A DNA stretch of 64,000 nt from CAVVDT01 sp963747005 (GTDB taxonomy: Bacteria > Pseudomonadota > Alphaproteobacteria > Rhizobiales > Aestuariivirgaceae), in NCBI GenBank assembly GCA_963747005.1, contig CAVVDT010000006.1, positions 1 to 64,000 of the forward strand, written 5' to 3'. Every line of letters begins with the position of its first letter. Position 1 is the stretch's first letter. The translations under genes were made by a program, and so were the position numbers. The notes under the pieces were generated by a model. It saw only the letters and a program-made list of their open reading frames with translations, did no database searches and had not been told where the DNA came from. Shown here piece by piece: positions 25,163 through 34,208 of this stretch.

Positions 25163-25888
25163 TCAGGCCGCCAGCTTCTGCAGGCGCTCGAGCAGCATGG
25201 CCGGGTCGAAGGGTTTGTTGAGTACCCCCGTCACCATGACATCGCGCATGGCCGACAAGGTGTCGGCATGTTCGGCCGCATGGCCGGTGATGATGATGGT
25301 CGGCACTTCGTTGTGCTCGTTGCGCAGGGTCGAATAGACCTCCATGCCGTCGATCAACGGCAGCTTGAGGTCGAGGATCATGACGTCGACGCCGCCGGCA
25401 TGGACCTTGTCGAGGGCGTCCTGGCCGTTGTTCACCAGTTCGCAGCGGTAGCCGGCCGAGATGATCATCGACTGCAGTTCGGGACCGAAATCGGGATCGT
25501 CCTCGGCAACCAGCACAAGGCCCGCCGGCTTTATGTCCTCAAGCACCCCGAGCACCCGGTTGAGGTCAACGGGCTTGCCGAGCACGCCCATGGCGCCATG
25601 GGCGATGGCCTGCTGCACCAGTTGCTCGACGCTGAAGCCGGTCATCATGTAGACCCTGGCGTCGGGTCTGAGCTTGCGGATTTCGAAGAAGCTGTCGACG
25701 CCGTTCTTGCCGGGCATCATGATGTCCATGAAGGCGATGTCGAAGTCGCCGTCGCGATAGGCAGCAACGGCGCTCTCGCCATTATAGGCGACCTGCACCG
25801 CATGCCCTTCCATCTCGAACAGCTCAGCCAGCGAATCGGCGGCGTCGGTATCGTCATCGACCACCAGAATCTTGAGGGACTTTGCCAT
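25163..25888 (-). CDS. Response regulator with two receiver domains and no output domain
   Basis: The 241-residue protein is two REC domains in tandem: residues 5-118 (acidic pair D11-D12, phospho-acceptor D55 in FMDIMMPGKNG, K105) and 124-240 (phospho-acceptor D173 in ILDLKLPLIDG). There is no DNA-binding or enzymatic domain, so it likely relays phosphate or acts by protein contact. Its ATG overlaps the stop of the upstream sensor kinase, so the two are translationally coupled. Confidence 0.9.
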   Translation of the reverse strand: MAKSLKILVVDDDTDAADSLAELFEMEGHAVQVAYNGESAVAAYRDGDFDIAFMDIMMPGKNGVDSFFEIRKLRPDARVYMMTGFSVEQLVQQAIAHGAMGVLGKPVDLNRVLGVLEDIKPAGLVLVAEDDPDFGPELQSMIISAGYRCELVNNGQDALDKVHAGGVDVMILDLKLPLIDGMEVYSTLRNEHNEVPTIIITGHAAEHADTLSAMRDVMVTGVLNKPFDPAMLLERLQKLAA

Positions 25889-27453
25889 TATGCGGCCTCC
25901 TTGCGGGTTTGCTGGAGCGGGAACCACGCCGTCATGGTGGTGCCTTTGTCGCTTGCGGTCTCGATGTCGAGCCCGCCGCCATGCTGTTCGAGGATCTTCT
26001 CCACCGCCGGTATGCCCAGTCCGACGCCGAAGCTCTTGGTGGTGAACAGCGGCTCGCGGATCTTTTCCAGGTTGTGGGCGGCGATACCGGGACCGTTGTC
26101 GGCAACCGCGATCTCGATGCCACGCGAGGTCAGACGCGTCGTGACGACGATGCGGGGATTGTCGATGCTTTGCGGCGGCGGCGTGTCCCCCTTGCCGATC
26201 ATGGCCTCGGCGGCGTTGGTGAGGAGATTGATCAACATGCGCTGCATGCGCCCGGTATCGAATTCGGCCCTTTGATCGCCGAGCCCCAGGTGGCATTCGA
26301 GCGCCACGGCTTCCGGCAGGCGCTGGGCCTCTTCCTCGACCCGATTGGCGATCCAGTCATCGACGGAAACGGCTTCGAGTTGCAACGCCTTGGAGCGGGC
26401 GAAGTCGAGCAATTCGGTGATGATGTTGTCGCAGCGGATGATGCCGTTGGTGATACGCTTGAGGGGGGCTTCGATGCCGATGTCCTTGCCCTTGGTCTTG
26501 CGCTCGATGAGGAAGGCGGCGGTGCGCACCGCGCCCAGCGGATTGCGGATCTCGTGGGCGACGGTGGCGGTGAGCTGGCCGAGTTGGGCCATCTTGCCCT
26601 TGCGGATGATCTCGTCCTGGGCGGCTTGCAGCTTCTGCATGTGATCGGCCAGGTCGCGGTTCAAGGTGATGACCCGCTCGTTCACCTTTTGGAGCTCGCC
26701 AGCCATTGTGCGTGTCTCGGCCTCGGAACGCAGAGCCTCGTCGCGCGCTGCCGTCACCTGAACCAGATGCTGGCGACGGTCGCGCGCGAACGACACGATG
26801 AGGGCGCCGATCGACAGGAGGATCACGCCGAGGGAAGCACAAAGAACCTTGGCGCCGCGGTTGACCAGCGCGGCGAACCAGGCCGCCGTATCGGTCACGT
26901 CCACATAGGTCTCGATGGCGCCGATGAAGCCGTCCTGACCCATGACCGGCATATAGACCTCGGTCACCTGGCGCAGTGCATCGCCATTGGTGGTGCCGTT
27001 CAGGCGATGCCACATGAGGCCGTCGATTTCGGAGGCCTTCTTGATGTCATGCTTGACGAAGATGTCACCCTTGGCGACGCGCTTGCCGAAATTGCTGTTG
27101 GCTTCCGTGATGCCGATGCTCGACATCCGGGATGACCAGAAGACCTTGCCGTTCTTGTCGAGAAGGCCGTAGCGGTAGATGTCGGTCGCTTGCAGCAGAT
27201 CATAGAGCCGCAACTTGTCGGCGGCGGTGATGCTGCCGGTCTCGAACGACACCTTGCCGAGCTGGAGGGATTGCAGTGCCCTAGCCGTCCACGCCTGGGC
27301 CTGGCGTTCGGCCTGCATCTCCGCCATCTGATTGCCATACATGTGGGCCGAATACCAGGCCGCCGCGATGATCGCGAAGCCGCCTAGGGCCAGGGCGATC
27401 AGCGCTGCAGCGAATCTGCGGTCCCCGTTGCCGTTTGCAGCCGCTGTGGACAT
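25888..27453 (-). CDS. Membrane sensor histidine kinase
   Basis: A 521-residue kinase (from the ATG at 27453). Two membrane helices (about 13-35 and 203-223) flank a periplasmic sensor of about 165 residues that resembles a double CACHE/PAS-like domain (YGLLDKNGKVFWSS and GFIGAIETYVDVTDT). A coiled-coil (225-285) leads to HisKA with H300 in TVAHEIRNPLG, then HATPase_c with the N-box LINLLTNAAEAM, DNGPGI and a glycine-rich GVGLGIPAVEKI. The ligand is unknown. The double-receiver protein is the immediate downstream partner. Confidence 0.92.
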   Translation of the reverse strand: MSTAAANGNGDRRFAAALIALALGGFAIIAAAWYSAHMYGNQMAEMQAERQAQAWTARALQSLQLGKVSFETGSITAADKLRLYDLLQATDIYRYGLLDKNGKVFWSSRMSSIGITEANSNFGKRVAKGDIFVKHDIKKASEIDGLMWHRLNGTTNGDALRQVTEVYMPVMGQDGFIGAIETYVDVTDTAAWFAALVNRGAKVLCASLGVILLSIGALIVSFARDRRQHLVQVTAARDEALRSEAETRTMAGELQKVNERVITLNRDLADHMQKLQAAQDEIIRKGKMAQLGQLTATVAHEIRNPLGAVRTAAFLIERKTKGKDIGIEAPLKRITNGIIRCDNIITELLDFARSKALQLEAVSVDDWIANRVEEEAQRLPEAVALECHLGLGDQRAEFDTGRMQRMLINLLTNAAEAMIGKGDTPPPQSIDNPRIVVTTRLTSRGIEIAVADNGPGIAAHNLEKIREPLFTTKSFGVGLGIPAVEKILEQHGGGLDIETASDKGTTMTAWFPLQQTRKEAA

Positions 27454-27636
27454 GTCCTGCTCCCGCGAAAGGTGCCGGCGCGGGTCGGCTGCCCGAACCA
27501 CGCGGCCTTCTTTGGCAACAAACTAAGCAAACGAGCCTTAAGATTGCATTGATGGAAAGGCAGCAAAGTTTCATTAACTGCGGCACTGCATTATCGCGGC
27601 CGAGCCGATGAACCGAATGATCGCCAAGGGGTTTCG

Positions 27637-28848
27637 ATGAGCGCCGCGCCGCCGACCAGCGCCAGGCTTTCACATCTGCACGCGGCGCCTAACAGTGCGC
27701 GCGTGCTGGTGGTGGACGATGAGGTCGACGCCGCCGCTGGCGTGAAGGATATCCTCGAGGCCGAGGGCCATCTGCTCGGGGTCGCCCATGACGGGGCGAG
27801 TGCCATCGAGGCCGCCGTCATGATGAACCCGGATGTTGCCTTCGTCGATCTGCGGCTGAAGGGGGAATACGGGCTCGACGTCATCGAGGCGCTCAAGGCC
27901 AGGTTCCCCGACCTGGTGTGCGTGGTACAGACGGGTGAGTCGGACTCATCGGTGGTCATCTCGGCCCTGCGTCAGGGCGTCTACGACTATCTGGTCAAGC
28001 CGCTCGATCCCGACCAACTCATTTCAGTGGTGGCTCGGGCGGCTGAAAAGGTGGCACTGCAGGACGAGCGGCGGGTGATGATGGATCAGTTGTCGAGGGC
28101 ACGTGACCGGGCCGAACTGGCCAGCCGCTCCAAGACCGAATTCCTGACCCGCATGAGCGCCGGCCTCGGGCGGCAGTTCGACGTGATCGTCAAGGCCGCC
28201 GGCGACATTGCCGCCGAGGCGCATGGACCGGCCGGGACGCCGGCTTATGTCGAGGACGGGCGCACCATTCTGGCGGGCGCGACGCGTCTCGGCGAGGTCA
28301 TGCGGTGGATCGGCGAACTCGGCCAACTGGAGGCGGGGGGCATGCGCGCCAAGGCCGCCGAGTTCGATCTGCGGAGTGTCATCGACAGTGTCATGGCGAC
28401 GTTCCAGCAGGCCATGGCCGCCAAGTCACTCAATGCCAGCGTGGCGGTCGCCGATGGCGTGCCGTTGCTCACCACCGATGCCGATCATATGCGGCGCATC
28501 CTCAGCCATCTGGTGTCCAACGCGGTCAAGTTCTCGCGCCCGCGCGGGCGGGTCGAAGTGCATGCCCTGATCGATGCGGCCGGCGATCTGCGCATTCGGG
28601 TGATCGACAACGGCATCGGCATGGCCCAGGACAATATCCGCCTGGCGATGACACCGTTCGGGCGTCTCGGCGACGGCGACAACGATCCCTTCAGTGTCGG
28701 GCTGGGGCTGCCGCTGGCGGAGAAATACGCGCATTTGCTGGGCGGGCGGCTGGGCCTGGCGTCGAAGACCGGCGCCGGCACCATCGTCGAGCTCAATTTC
28801 CCGCGCGAGCGGGTACTGCGCCCGGCCCGGATGGCGGCTTCGGCCTGA
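27637..28848 (+). CDS. REC-kinase hybrid lacking the phosphoacceptor histidine
   Basis: The 403-residue cytoplasmic protein has a receiver domain (about 22-138; D27-D28, D71, K121), a helical HisKA-like segment (about 160-235) and an ATPase domain (about 275-390) with N-box HLVSNAVKFSRP, DNGIGM, FGRLG and GLGLPL. Where family members read FLANMSHELRTPL this one reads FLTRMSAGLGRQF, so the histidine is replaced by A175. It cannot autophosphorylate in the normal way but may bind ATP. It is divergent from the sensor kinase gene and probably belongs to the same circuit. Confidence 0.87.
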   Translation: MSAAPPTSARLSHLHAAPNSARVLVVDDEVDAAAGVKDILEAEGHLLGVAHDGASAIEAAVMMNPDVAFVDLRLKGEYGLDVIEALKARFPDLVCVVQTGESDSSVVISALRQGVYDYLVKPLDPDQLISVVARAAEKVALQDERRVMMDQLSRARDRAELASRSKTEFLTRMSAGLGRQFDVIVKAAGDIAAEAHGPAGTPAYVEDGRTILAGATRLGEVMRWIGELGQLEAGGMRAKAAEFDLRSVIDSVMATFQQAMAAKSLNASVAVADGVPLLTTDADHMRRILSHLVSNAVKFSRPRGRVEVHALIDAAGDLRIRVIDNGIGMAQDNIRLAMTPFGRLGDGDNDPFSVGLGLPLAEKYAHLLGGRLGLASKTGAGTIVELNFPRERVLRPARMAASA

Positions 28849-30234
28849 TCAGAATTTCGCCGCGTTGATCCACAGATGCGCCAGGATGGAGGCCGCATAG
28901 CCGAGCGCTATGGCCCAGGTCCAGCGCATGTGGGTGGAGAACGTGTAGATGCCGCGTGCCTGGCCGAGAAGGGCGACGCCGGCGGCCGAGCCGATGGCAA
29001 GGAGCGAGCCGCCGACACCGGCCGTCAGGGTGATAAGCAACCACTGGCCATCGGCCATGGGCGGGTTCATGGTGAGGACGGCATAGGTGAGCGGGATGTT
29101 GTCGATGATGGCCGACAGGATACCGACGACGACATTGGCCCAGGTCGCGCCGATGCCCAGATAAAGGACCTTCGAGACCAGGGCCAGATAACCCACCACC
29201 CCGAGGCCGCCAACGGCAAAGATGATGCCGAAGAAGAACAGAAGCGTGTCCCACTCGACCCGCGCGATCTCCTTGAAGCTATCGAGCACCATGTCGGCAT
29301 TGTTGCGCCGGCGACCCTTCACCTGCAGCATGTAGGCCCATAGCTGCAGGTAGCCCAGACCCAGCATCATGCCGAGTGCCGGCTGCAGGCCGAGGAAGTT
29401 CTTGAAGCACACGGCGGTGATGATGGTGGCCGCGAACAGCACGATGACGCCGCGCCCGCCGGGCTTCATGCGCACCGCTTCGGTGTGAGGCTCGGGCTTT
29501 TCGTTGGGTACCGCGAGGGTCATCAGCGCGGCGGGAATGACATAGTTGATGAGCGCCGGCACGAACAGGGCGAAGAACTCGAAGAAGGACAGCTTGCCCT
29601 TCTGCCACACCATCAAGGTGGTGATGTCGCCGAACGGCGAGAAGGCGCCGCCGGCATTGGCAGCGACCACGATATTGATGCACGACAGCGCCACGAAACG
29701 CGGCGAGCCGCGCCCCACGGCGATGACCACGGCGCTCATCACCAGCGAGGTGGTGAGGTTGTCGAGCACCGACGACAGGAAGAACGACACCGTGCCGGTG
29801 ATCCAGAACAACTTGCGGTAATCGAGGCCGAGGCCGACGAGCTTGACACGCAGGACATCGAAGGCGCGGCGTTCTTCCAGCGTGTTCACGTAGGTGATGG
29901 CCACCAGGATGAACAGGAGCAGTTCGCCATATTCGAAGAATGTGTGGGCAGCCGCCTCGTTGGCGGTGGGCGCCATGCCGTGTGAGGCATAGGCGATGCC
30001 GATGGCGCCCCAGATGAGCCCGGCCGCCATGAGAACCGGCTTGGACTTTCGCATCTGGGTGGTTTCTTCGAAGATGACGAAGATATAGGCGGCAACGAAG
30101 ATGATGAGGCAGGCATAGCCGGCCGCATGGTTGGTCAGATCCAGTAGGCCGATCGGCTGCGCGATCTCGGCATAGGCGGGTGCAGCGGAGCCGATGACAA
30201 GCGCCACGGCGAGAAACAGGGACCGGATGGACAT
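28849..30234 (-). CDS. nhaD: NhaD-family sodium:proton antiporter (copy 1)
   Basis: A 461-residue inner-membrane protein with a signal-like N-terminus (MSIRSLFLAVALVIGSAAPAYA) and about 12 helices. Landmarks are TYVNTLEERRAFDVLR, SSVLDNLTTSLVMSAVV, NAGGAFSPFGDITTLMVW and AIIDNIPLTYAVL, typical of NhaD in the ion-transporter superfamily. It would export Na+ (or Li+) in exchange for H+. It is followed, 5' to it, by a close paralogue, an evident tandem duplication. Confidence 0.92.
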   Translation of the reverse strand: MSIRSLFLAVALVIGSAAPAYAEIAQPIGLLDLTNHAAGYACLIIFVAAYIFVIFEETTQMRKSKPVLMAAGLIWGAIGIAYASHGMAPTANEAAAHTFFEYGELLLFILVAITYVNTLEERRAFDVLRVKLVGLGLDYRKLFWITGTVSFFLSSVLDNLTTSLVMSAVVIAVGRGSPRFVALSCINIVVAANAGGAFSPFGDITTLMVWQKGKLSFFEFFALFVPALINYVIPAALMTLAVPNEKPEPHTEAVRMKPGGRGVIVLFAATIITAVCFKNFLGLQPALGMMLGLGYLQLWAYMLQVKGRRRNNADMVLDSFKEIARVEWDTLLFFFGIIFAVGGLGVVGYLALVSKVLYLGIGATWANVVVGILSAIIDNIPLTYAVLTMNPPMADGQWLLITLTAGVGGSLLAIGSAAGVALLGQARGIYTFSTHMRWTWAIALGYAASILAHLWINAAKF

Positions 30235-30345
30235 TGGCTGGCAAACCTGGGGCTGGAAGATCTGGACAGAAGAAGGGATGGAAGGTGGCGCAAACTAGGA
30301 CGTGAACCACATTGTGACAATCGGCTTTCCGGCATGCGGCGCGGG

Positions 30346-31746
30346 TCACATGACCGCAGCGTTGATCCACAGGTGGACGATGATCGAGGCGGCATAGCCG
30401 AGGGCGATGGCCCATGACCATTTCAGATGGCTGAAGAAGGTGTAGGTGCCGCGCGCGGTGCCCATGAGGGCAACGCCGGCGGCCGAACCGATGGACAACA
30501 GCGAGCCGCCCACGCCGGCGGTCAGCGTGATGAGCAGCCACTGGCCGTGCGACATTTCCGGGTTCATGGTCAGCACCGCGAACATCAGCGGGATGTTGTC
30601 GACGATCGCCGACATGACGCCGATGGCGGCGTTGGCGAAAGTGGCGCCCATGCCGACATAAAGGACGCCCGACATCAGTTGCAGATAGCCGATGACACCC
30701 AGGCCGCCGACCGCGAAGATGATGCCGAAGAAGAACAGCAGCGTGTCCCATTCCACACGCTCGATCTCCTTGAAGCTATCGAAAAACATGTCGTCGTCGT
30801 TCTTGCGGCGGCTCTGCATTTGCAGGAAGTAGCTGAAAGCCATGAGGTAGCCGAGGCCCAGCATCATGCCCATGGCGGGCGGCAGGTGCAGGAAGTTCTT
30901 GAAGGACACCGCCGTGACGATGGTCAGGGCGAAGAGGACGATGGCCATGGCGCCGCCGGGCTTCAGGCGCACCTTCTCCTCGATCGCCTTGGGTGTCACC
31001 CTCGGTACGGCGAAATGCATGATGGCGGCGGGGATCACGAAGTTCACCAGCGAAGGGACGAAGATCGCAAAGAACTCGGAGAACTCGAGTTTGCCCTGCT
31101 GCCATACCATGAGGGTGGTGATGTCGCCGAAGGGCGAATAGGCGCCGCCGGCGTTGGCCGCTACCACAACGTTGATGCAGGCGAGCGAGACGAAGGCGGG
31201 CGAGGCCCGCCCCACAGCCATCACCACGGCGCCGAGGATCAAAGAGGTGGTGAGGTTGTCGAGCATCGGCGACAGGAAAAAGGCGATCGAGCCGGTGATC
31301 CAGAAGAGTCCTCGATAGGACATCCCCATGCCGACGAGCCTGGCGCGCAGCACATCGAAGACGCGGCGCTCTTCAAGCGTGTTCACATAGGTGATGGCCA
31401 CCATGAGGAACAGGAACAGTTCGCCGTATTCGAGGATGGTGTGGCGGGCGGCGGCGTTGAGGGCATCGTCACGGCCGGTACCCATGTAGGCGATGGCAAT
31501 GAAGGCCCAGATGAGGCCGGCCGCCAGCATGACCGGCTTCGATTTCCGCATGTGGATCACTTCCTCGAAGATCACCAGCATGTAGGCGAGGATGAACAGG
31601 ACGAGGGAGATGAGGCCGAGCGGATGGCCGGTGAGATCGAGCGGCGACAGGTTGATGCTTGCCTCCGGGGTTGCGGCGGCGACCGGGGCGCTGGCGGCGA
31701 GCATGAAGAATGCCGCTGCAATCAAACGCCGGATCCAGTCAGCCAT
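30346..31746 (-). CDS. nhaD: NhaD-family sodium:proton antiporter (copy 2)
   Basis: The 466-residue paralogue of the downstream antiporter aligns along its whole length, with the same signature blocks (MLDNLTTSLILGAVV, NAGGAYSPFGDITTLMVW, AIVDNIPLMFAVL, GQWLLITLTAGVGGSLL). It also begins with a signal-like segment. The two copies differ mainly in the N-terminal 30 residues and the central loop near 240-260. They lie 111 bp apart on the same strand. Different pH or ion preference is possible but not shown by sequence. Confidence 0.92.
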   Translation of the reverse strand: MADWIRRLIAAAFFMLAASAPVAAATPEASINLSPLDLTGHPLGLISLVLFILAYMLVIFEEVIHMRKSKPVMLAAGLIWAFIAIAYMGTGRDDALNAAARHTILEYGELFLFLMVAITYVNTLEERRVFDVLRARLVGMGMSYRGLFWITGSIAFFLSPMLDNLTTSLILGAVVMAVGRASPAFVSLACINVVVAANAGGAYSPFGDITTLMVWQQGKLEFSEFFAIFVPSLVNFVIPAAIMHFAVPRVTPKAIEEKVRLKPGGAMAIVLFALTIVTAVSFKNFLHLPPAMGMMLGLGYLMAFSYFLQMQSRRKNDDDMFFDSFKEIERVEWDTLLFFFGIIFAVGGLGVIGYLQLMSGVLYVGMGATFANAAIGVMSAIVDNIPLMFAVLTMNPEMSHGQWLLITLTAGVGGSLLSIGSAAGVALMGTARGTYTFFSHLKWSWAIALGYAASIIVHLWINAAVM

Positions 31747-31774
31747 CGTGCACCTTGCTCTTTGTCCAGAGATT

Positions 31775-31793
31775 GTGGGATGTGGTATCCCAC
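31775..31793. promoter_or_regulatory. Perfect palindrome upstream of nhaD copy 2
   Basis: GTGGGAT, a five-base spacer and ATCCCAC lie 29 bp upstream of the nhaD copy 2 start. It could be an operator for a dimeric regulator or an mRNA leader hairpin. No matching copy is seen before nhaD copy 1. The surrounding 196-bp gap (31747-31942) shows nothing else. Confidence 0.4.
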
Positions 31794-31942
31794 GTTCTGC
31801 GTTGGGCCTTTCTTACCATGCGTGAACTCCGATGCAAGGCCTCATGGCACCGTCAGGCGCGCCTTGCGCAGAGTGGTCGGCAGGAACGGCGGCAACCGCG
31901 CGAGCGCAAGCCCGTTCTGCAATGGGTCTCGTGCGCCGGCTC

Positions 31943-33103
31943 TCAGCGCAAGCGTTCGAGGATCGAGACGTAGTTGGCGACGGCCGCACCGCCCATGTTG
32001 AAGAGGCCGGCCAGCGTTGCGCCCGGCACCTGCATGTCACCGGCCGTGCCGGTCAGTTGCATGGACGCCATGATGTGCATGGAAACCCCCGTCGCGCCGA
32101 TGGGATGGCCCTTGGACTTGAGGCCGCCCGAAGGGTTGACCGGCAGCCTGCCGTCCTTGGCCGTCCAGCCCTCGGCGATGGCGCGCCAACCTTCGCCCTT
32201 CGGCGTCAGCCCCATGGCCTCGTATTCGATCAGTTCGGCGATGGTGAAGCAGTCATGGGTTTCCACCAGCGACAGGTCATCGAGGCCGGTGCCGGCCTCG
32301 GCATGGGCCTTCTTCCAGGCGGCCTCGCAGCCCTCGAATGAAACGATGTCGCGCTTCGACATGGGCAGGTAATCCTGCACATGGGCGGCGGCACGGAAGT
32401 GCACGGCCTTTTTCTGCCTGAGCGCCGTCTCGGTGTCGGTGATGACGATGGCGGCGGCGCCATCGGAGACCAGCGAGCAGTCGGTGCGGCGGATGGGGCC
32501 GGCGACGTAAGGGTTTTTGTCGGAGACGGTGTTGCACATCTCGAAGCCCAGATCCTTGCGCAACTGGGCATAGGGGTTGGCGACGCCGTTTGCATGGTTC
32601 TTGGCGGCAATGCGCGCCATAGCCTCGGAGGCGTCGCCGTAGCGCTGGAAATAGAGGCTGGCGATGGTGCCGAAGACGCCGGCAAAGCCGCCCGGCGTTG
32701 CCCCTTCCTCCTTCCTGTAGGAGGCATTGAGCAAAACATCGCCGATCTGGTCGCCGGGGGTGACGGTCATCTTTTCGGCGCCGACCACCAGCACGAAGCG
32801 GCTCTTTCCGGCGGCAATGTCGTTGAGGCCCATGTGGACGGCGGCCGAGCCTGTGGCGCAGGCGTTCTCGATGCGCGTCGCCGGCTTGAACCGCAGATGC
32901 TCATCGGCATCGAGCGCGAAGGCGGCCGGAAAACCCTGCTTTTCAAAGCCGCCGAAATTACCGACATAAATGGCGTCGATGTCGGCAAAATCGAGATGGG
33001 CGTCCTTGACGGCTTCGCGTGCTGCCCAGGCGATGAGGCCTTCCAGGTCCATGTCGTCGAGCTTGCCGAACCTGGAATGGGCCCAACCGATGATCGCGGC
33101 CAT
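31943..33103 (-). CDS. Acetyl-CoA acetyltransferase / SCP2-type thiolase
   Basis: A 386-residue thiolase of the SCP-x-like group with nucleophile C82 in ENACATGSAA, the HDCF loop (VETHDCFTIAELIEYE) and GHPIGATG with a catalytic His; the usual C-terminal CxG is replaced by NMGGAAVAN. This group is often annotated acetyl-CoA acetyltransferase, but many members lack proven thiolase activity. Neighbouring genes on the same strand are a metallo-hydrolase and an oxygenase-like gene; a shared pathway is not evident. Confidence 0.87.
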   Translation of the reverse strand: MAAIIGWAHSRFGKLDDMDLEGLIAWAAREAVKDAHLDFADIDAIYVGNFGGFEKQGFPAAFALDADEHLRFKPATRIENACATGSAAVHMGLNDIAAGKSRFVLVVGAEKMTVTPGDQIGDVLLNASYRKEEGATPGGFAGVFGTIASLYFQRYGDASEAMARIAAKNHANGVANPYAQLRKDLGFEMCNTVSDKNPYVAGPIRRTDCSLVSDGAAAIVITDTETALRQKKAVHFRAAAHVQDYLPMSKRDIVSFEGCEAAWKKAHAEAGTGLDDLSLVETHDCFTIAELIEYEAMGLTPKGEGWRAIAEGWTAKDGRLPVNPSGGLKSKGHPIGATGVSMHIMASMQLTGTAGDMQVPGATLAGLFNMGGAAVANYVSILERLR

Positions 33104-33126
33104 GTCTGATCTCCTTAGCCTTCCTT

Positions 33127-34167
33127 CTACTCCGCTGCCTTGTCTAGCATGCCGTCGCCGCCGAGGGCGAGGCGGTCGAGCCGCCAGCTTTCGCCGAACC
33201 CCAGCACGCGGAAATTCTCTTCTGCGATGCCGCGGACGGACAGCGCCTCGGCCAGCGCCGCTGCCGGCTCGTCGATCCCCTCGTCGGTCAACTGGACGGT
33301 CGAGTGGTGGATGGCAAGGCTTGCCATGGCGTCGAGGTCTTCATGCGCGGCAACCGCTTCGGCGGGATTCATGTGCTGGGGCTTCATGAACCAGCGCGGC
33401 TCATAGGCGCCGATGGGCAGGAGCGCCAGGCGAGACGGCCCGAAGCGGGCCCGCACGGCGCGGAAATGTTCGCCTGTGCCATAGCCGGTGTCAGCGGCGA
33501 AATAGACGATGCCGGCGGGCGTTTCCAGCACAAAGGCCGACCACAGCGCATGGTTGCGGTCGAAGGGCCCCCGCTTCGACCAGTGCAGCGCCGGAGTGAG
33601 ATGGGCGGTGACGTCAGGCCCGAGCCGATGCGCCTCGCCCCAGTCGCGCTCCACCACGTTGAACGGGCGGCGGGCGCGGGAGAGGATGGACGCATTGCCG
33701 AGCGGGGTGACGATTTGCGGGCGGTGGCCGTCATGCAGCGCCGCCAGGGCGGAAAGGTCCATGTGGTCGTAGTGATTGTGGCTGAGGAGCACCGCGTCGA
33801 TGGGCGGCAAGTCCTTCAGGGCGATCCCGGGGGCACGCACCCGGCGCGGGCCCATCCACGAAAGCGGGCTGGCACGATCGGAAAAGAACGGGTCGGTGAG
33901 GATGTTGAGGCCACCCGTCTGGATGAGACAGGTGGCCTGCCCGATGAAGGTGACGCTCAAGGACCCACCCTCGACGCGCCGGGGCGGCGGGGGATAGCTA
34001 CCGTTCTTCTCGCGCGCCGGCCACGGCGTCCGTTTGCCGTTGAACTGCCATTTCAGCATGTCGCCGTAGGTGCGGACAGTGTGATGGCCGGGCACAAAGA
34101 AGCGCTCGCCATCGAAATGGTTGCTTTGCGGGCCTGAATGAAAACGGTTGCGGCGGCGGCTTGGCAT
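33127..34167 (-). CDS. MBL-fold metal-dependent hydrolase (UlaG/NAPE-PLD-like)
   Basis: A 346-residue metallo-beta-lactamase-fold protein with VTFIGQATCLIQT, DPFFSDRASP, the metal motif SHNHYDHMDL (HxHxDH), and YFAADTGYG. This arrangement matches the NAPE-PLD/RomA-like group, which acts on phosphodiester or lactone substrates. The ATG at 34167 (MPSRRRNRFHSGP) is preferred; a longer frame would run well into the upstream oxygenase-like gene. It starts 41 bp after that gene ends. Confidence 0.83.
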   Translation of the reverse strand: MPSRRRNRFHSGPQSNHFDGERFFVPGHHTVRTYGDMLKWQFNGKRTPWPAREKNGSYPPPPRRVEGGSLSVTFIGQATCLIQTGGLNILTDPFFSDRASPLSWMGPRRVRAPGIALKDLPPIDAVLLSHNHYDHMDLSALAALHDGHRPQIVTPLGNASILSRARRPFNVVERDWGEAHRLGPDVTAHLTPALHWSKRGPFDRNHALWSAFVLETPAGIVYFAADTGYGTGEHFRAVRARFGPSRLALLPIGAYEPRWFMKPQHMNPAEAVAAHEDLDAMASLAIHHSTVQLTDEGIDEPAAALAEALSVRGIAEENFRVLGFGESWRLDRLALGGDGMLDKAAE

Positions 34168-34208
34168 GGCGCCGATATAGGGCGGACGGGTGGTGATTCC
34201 AATCGCCG

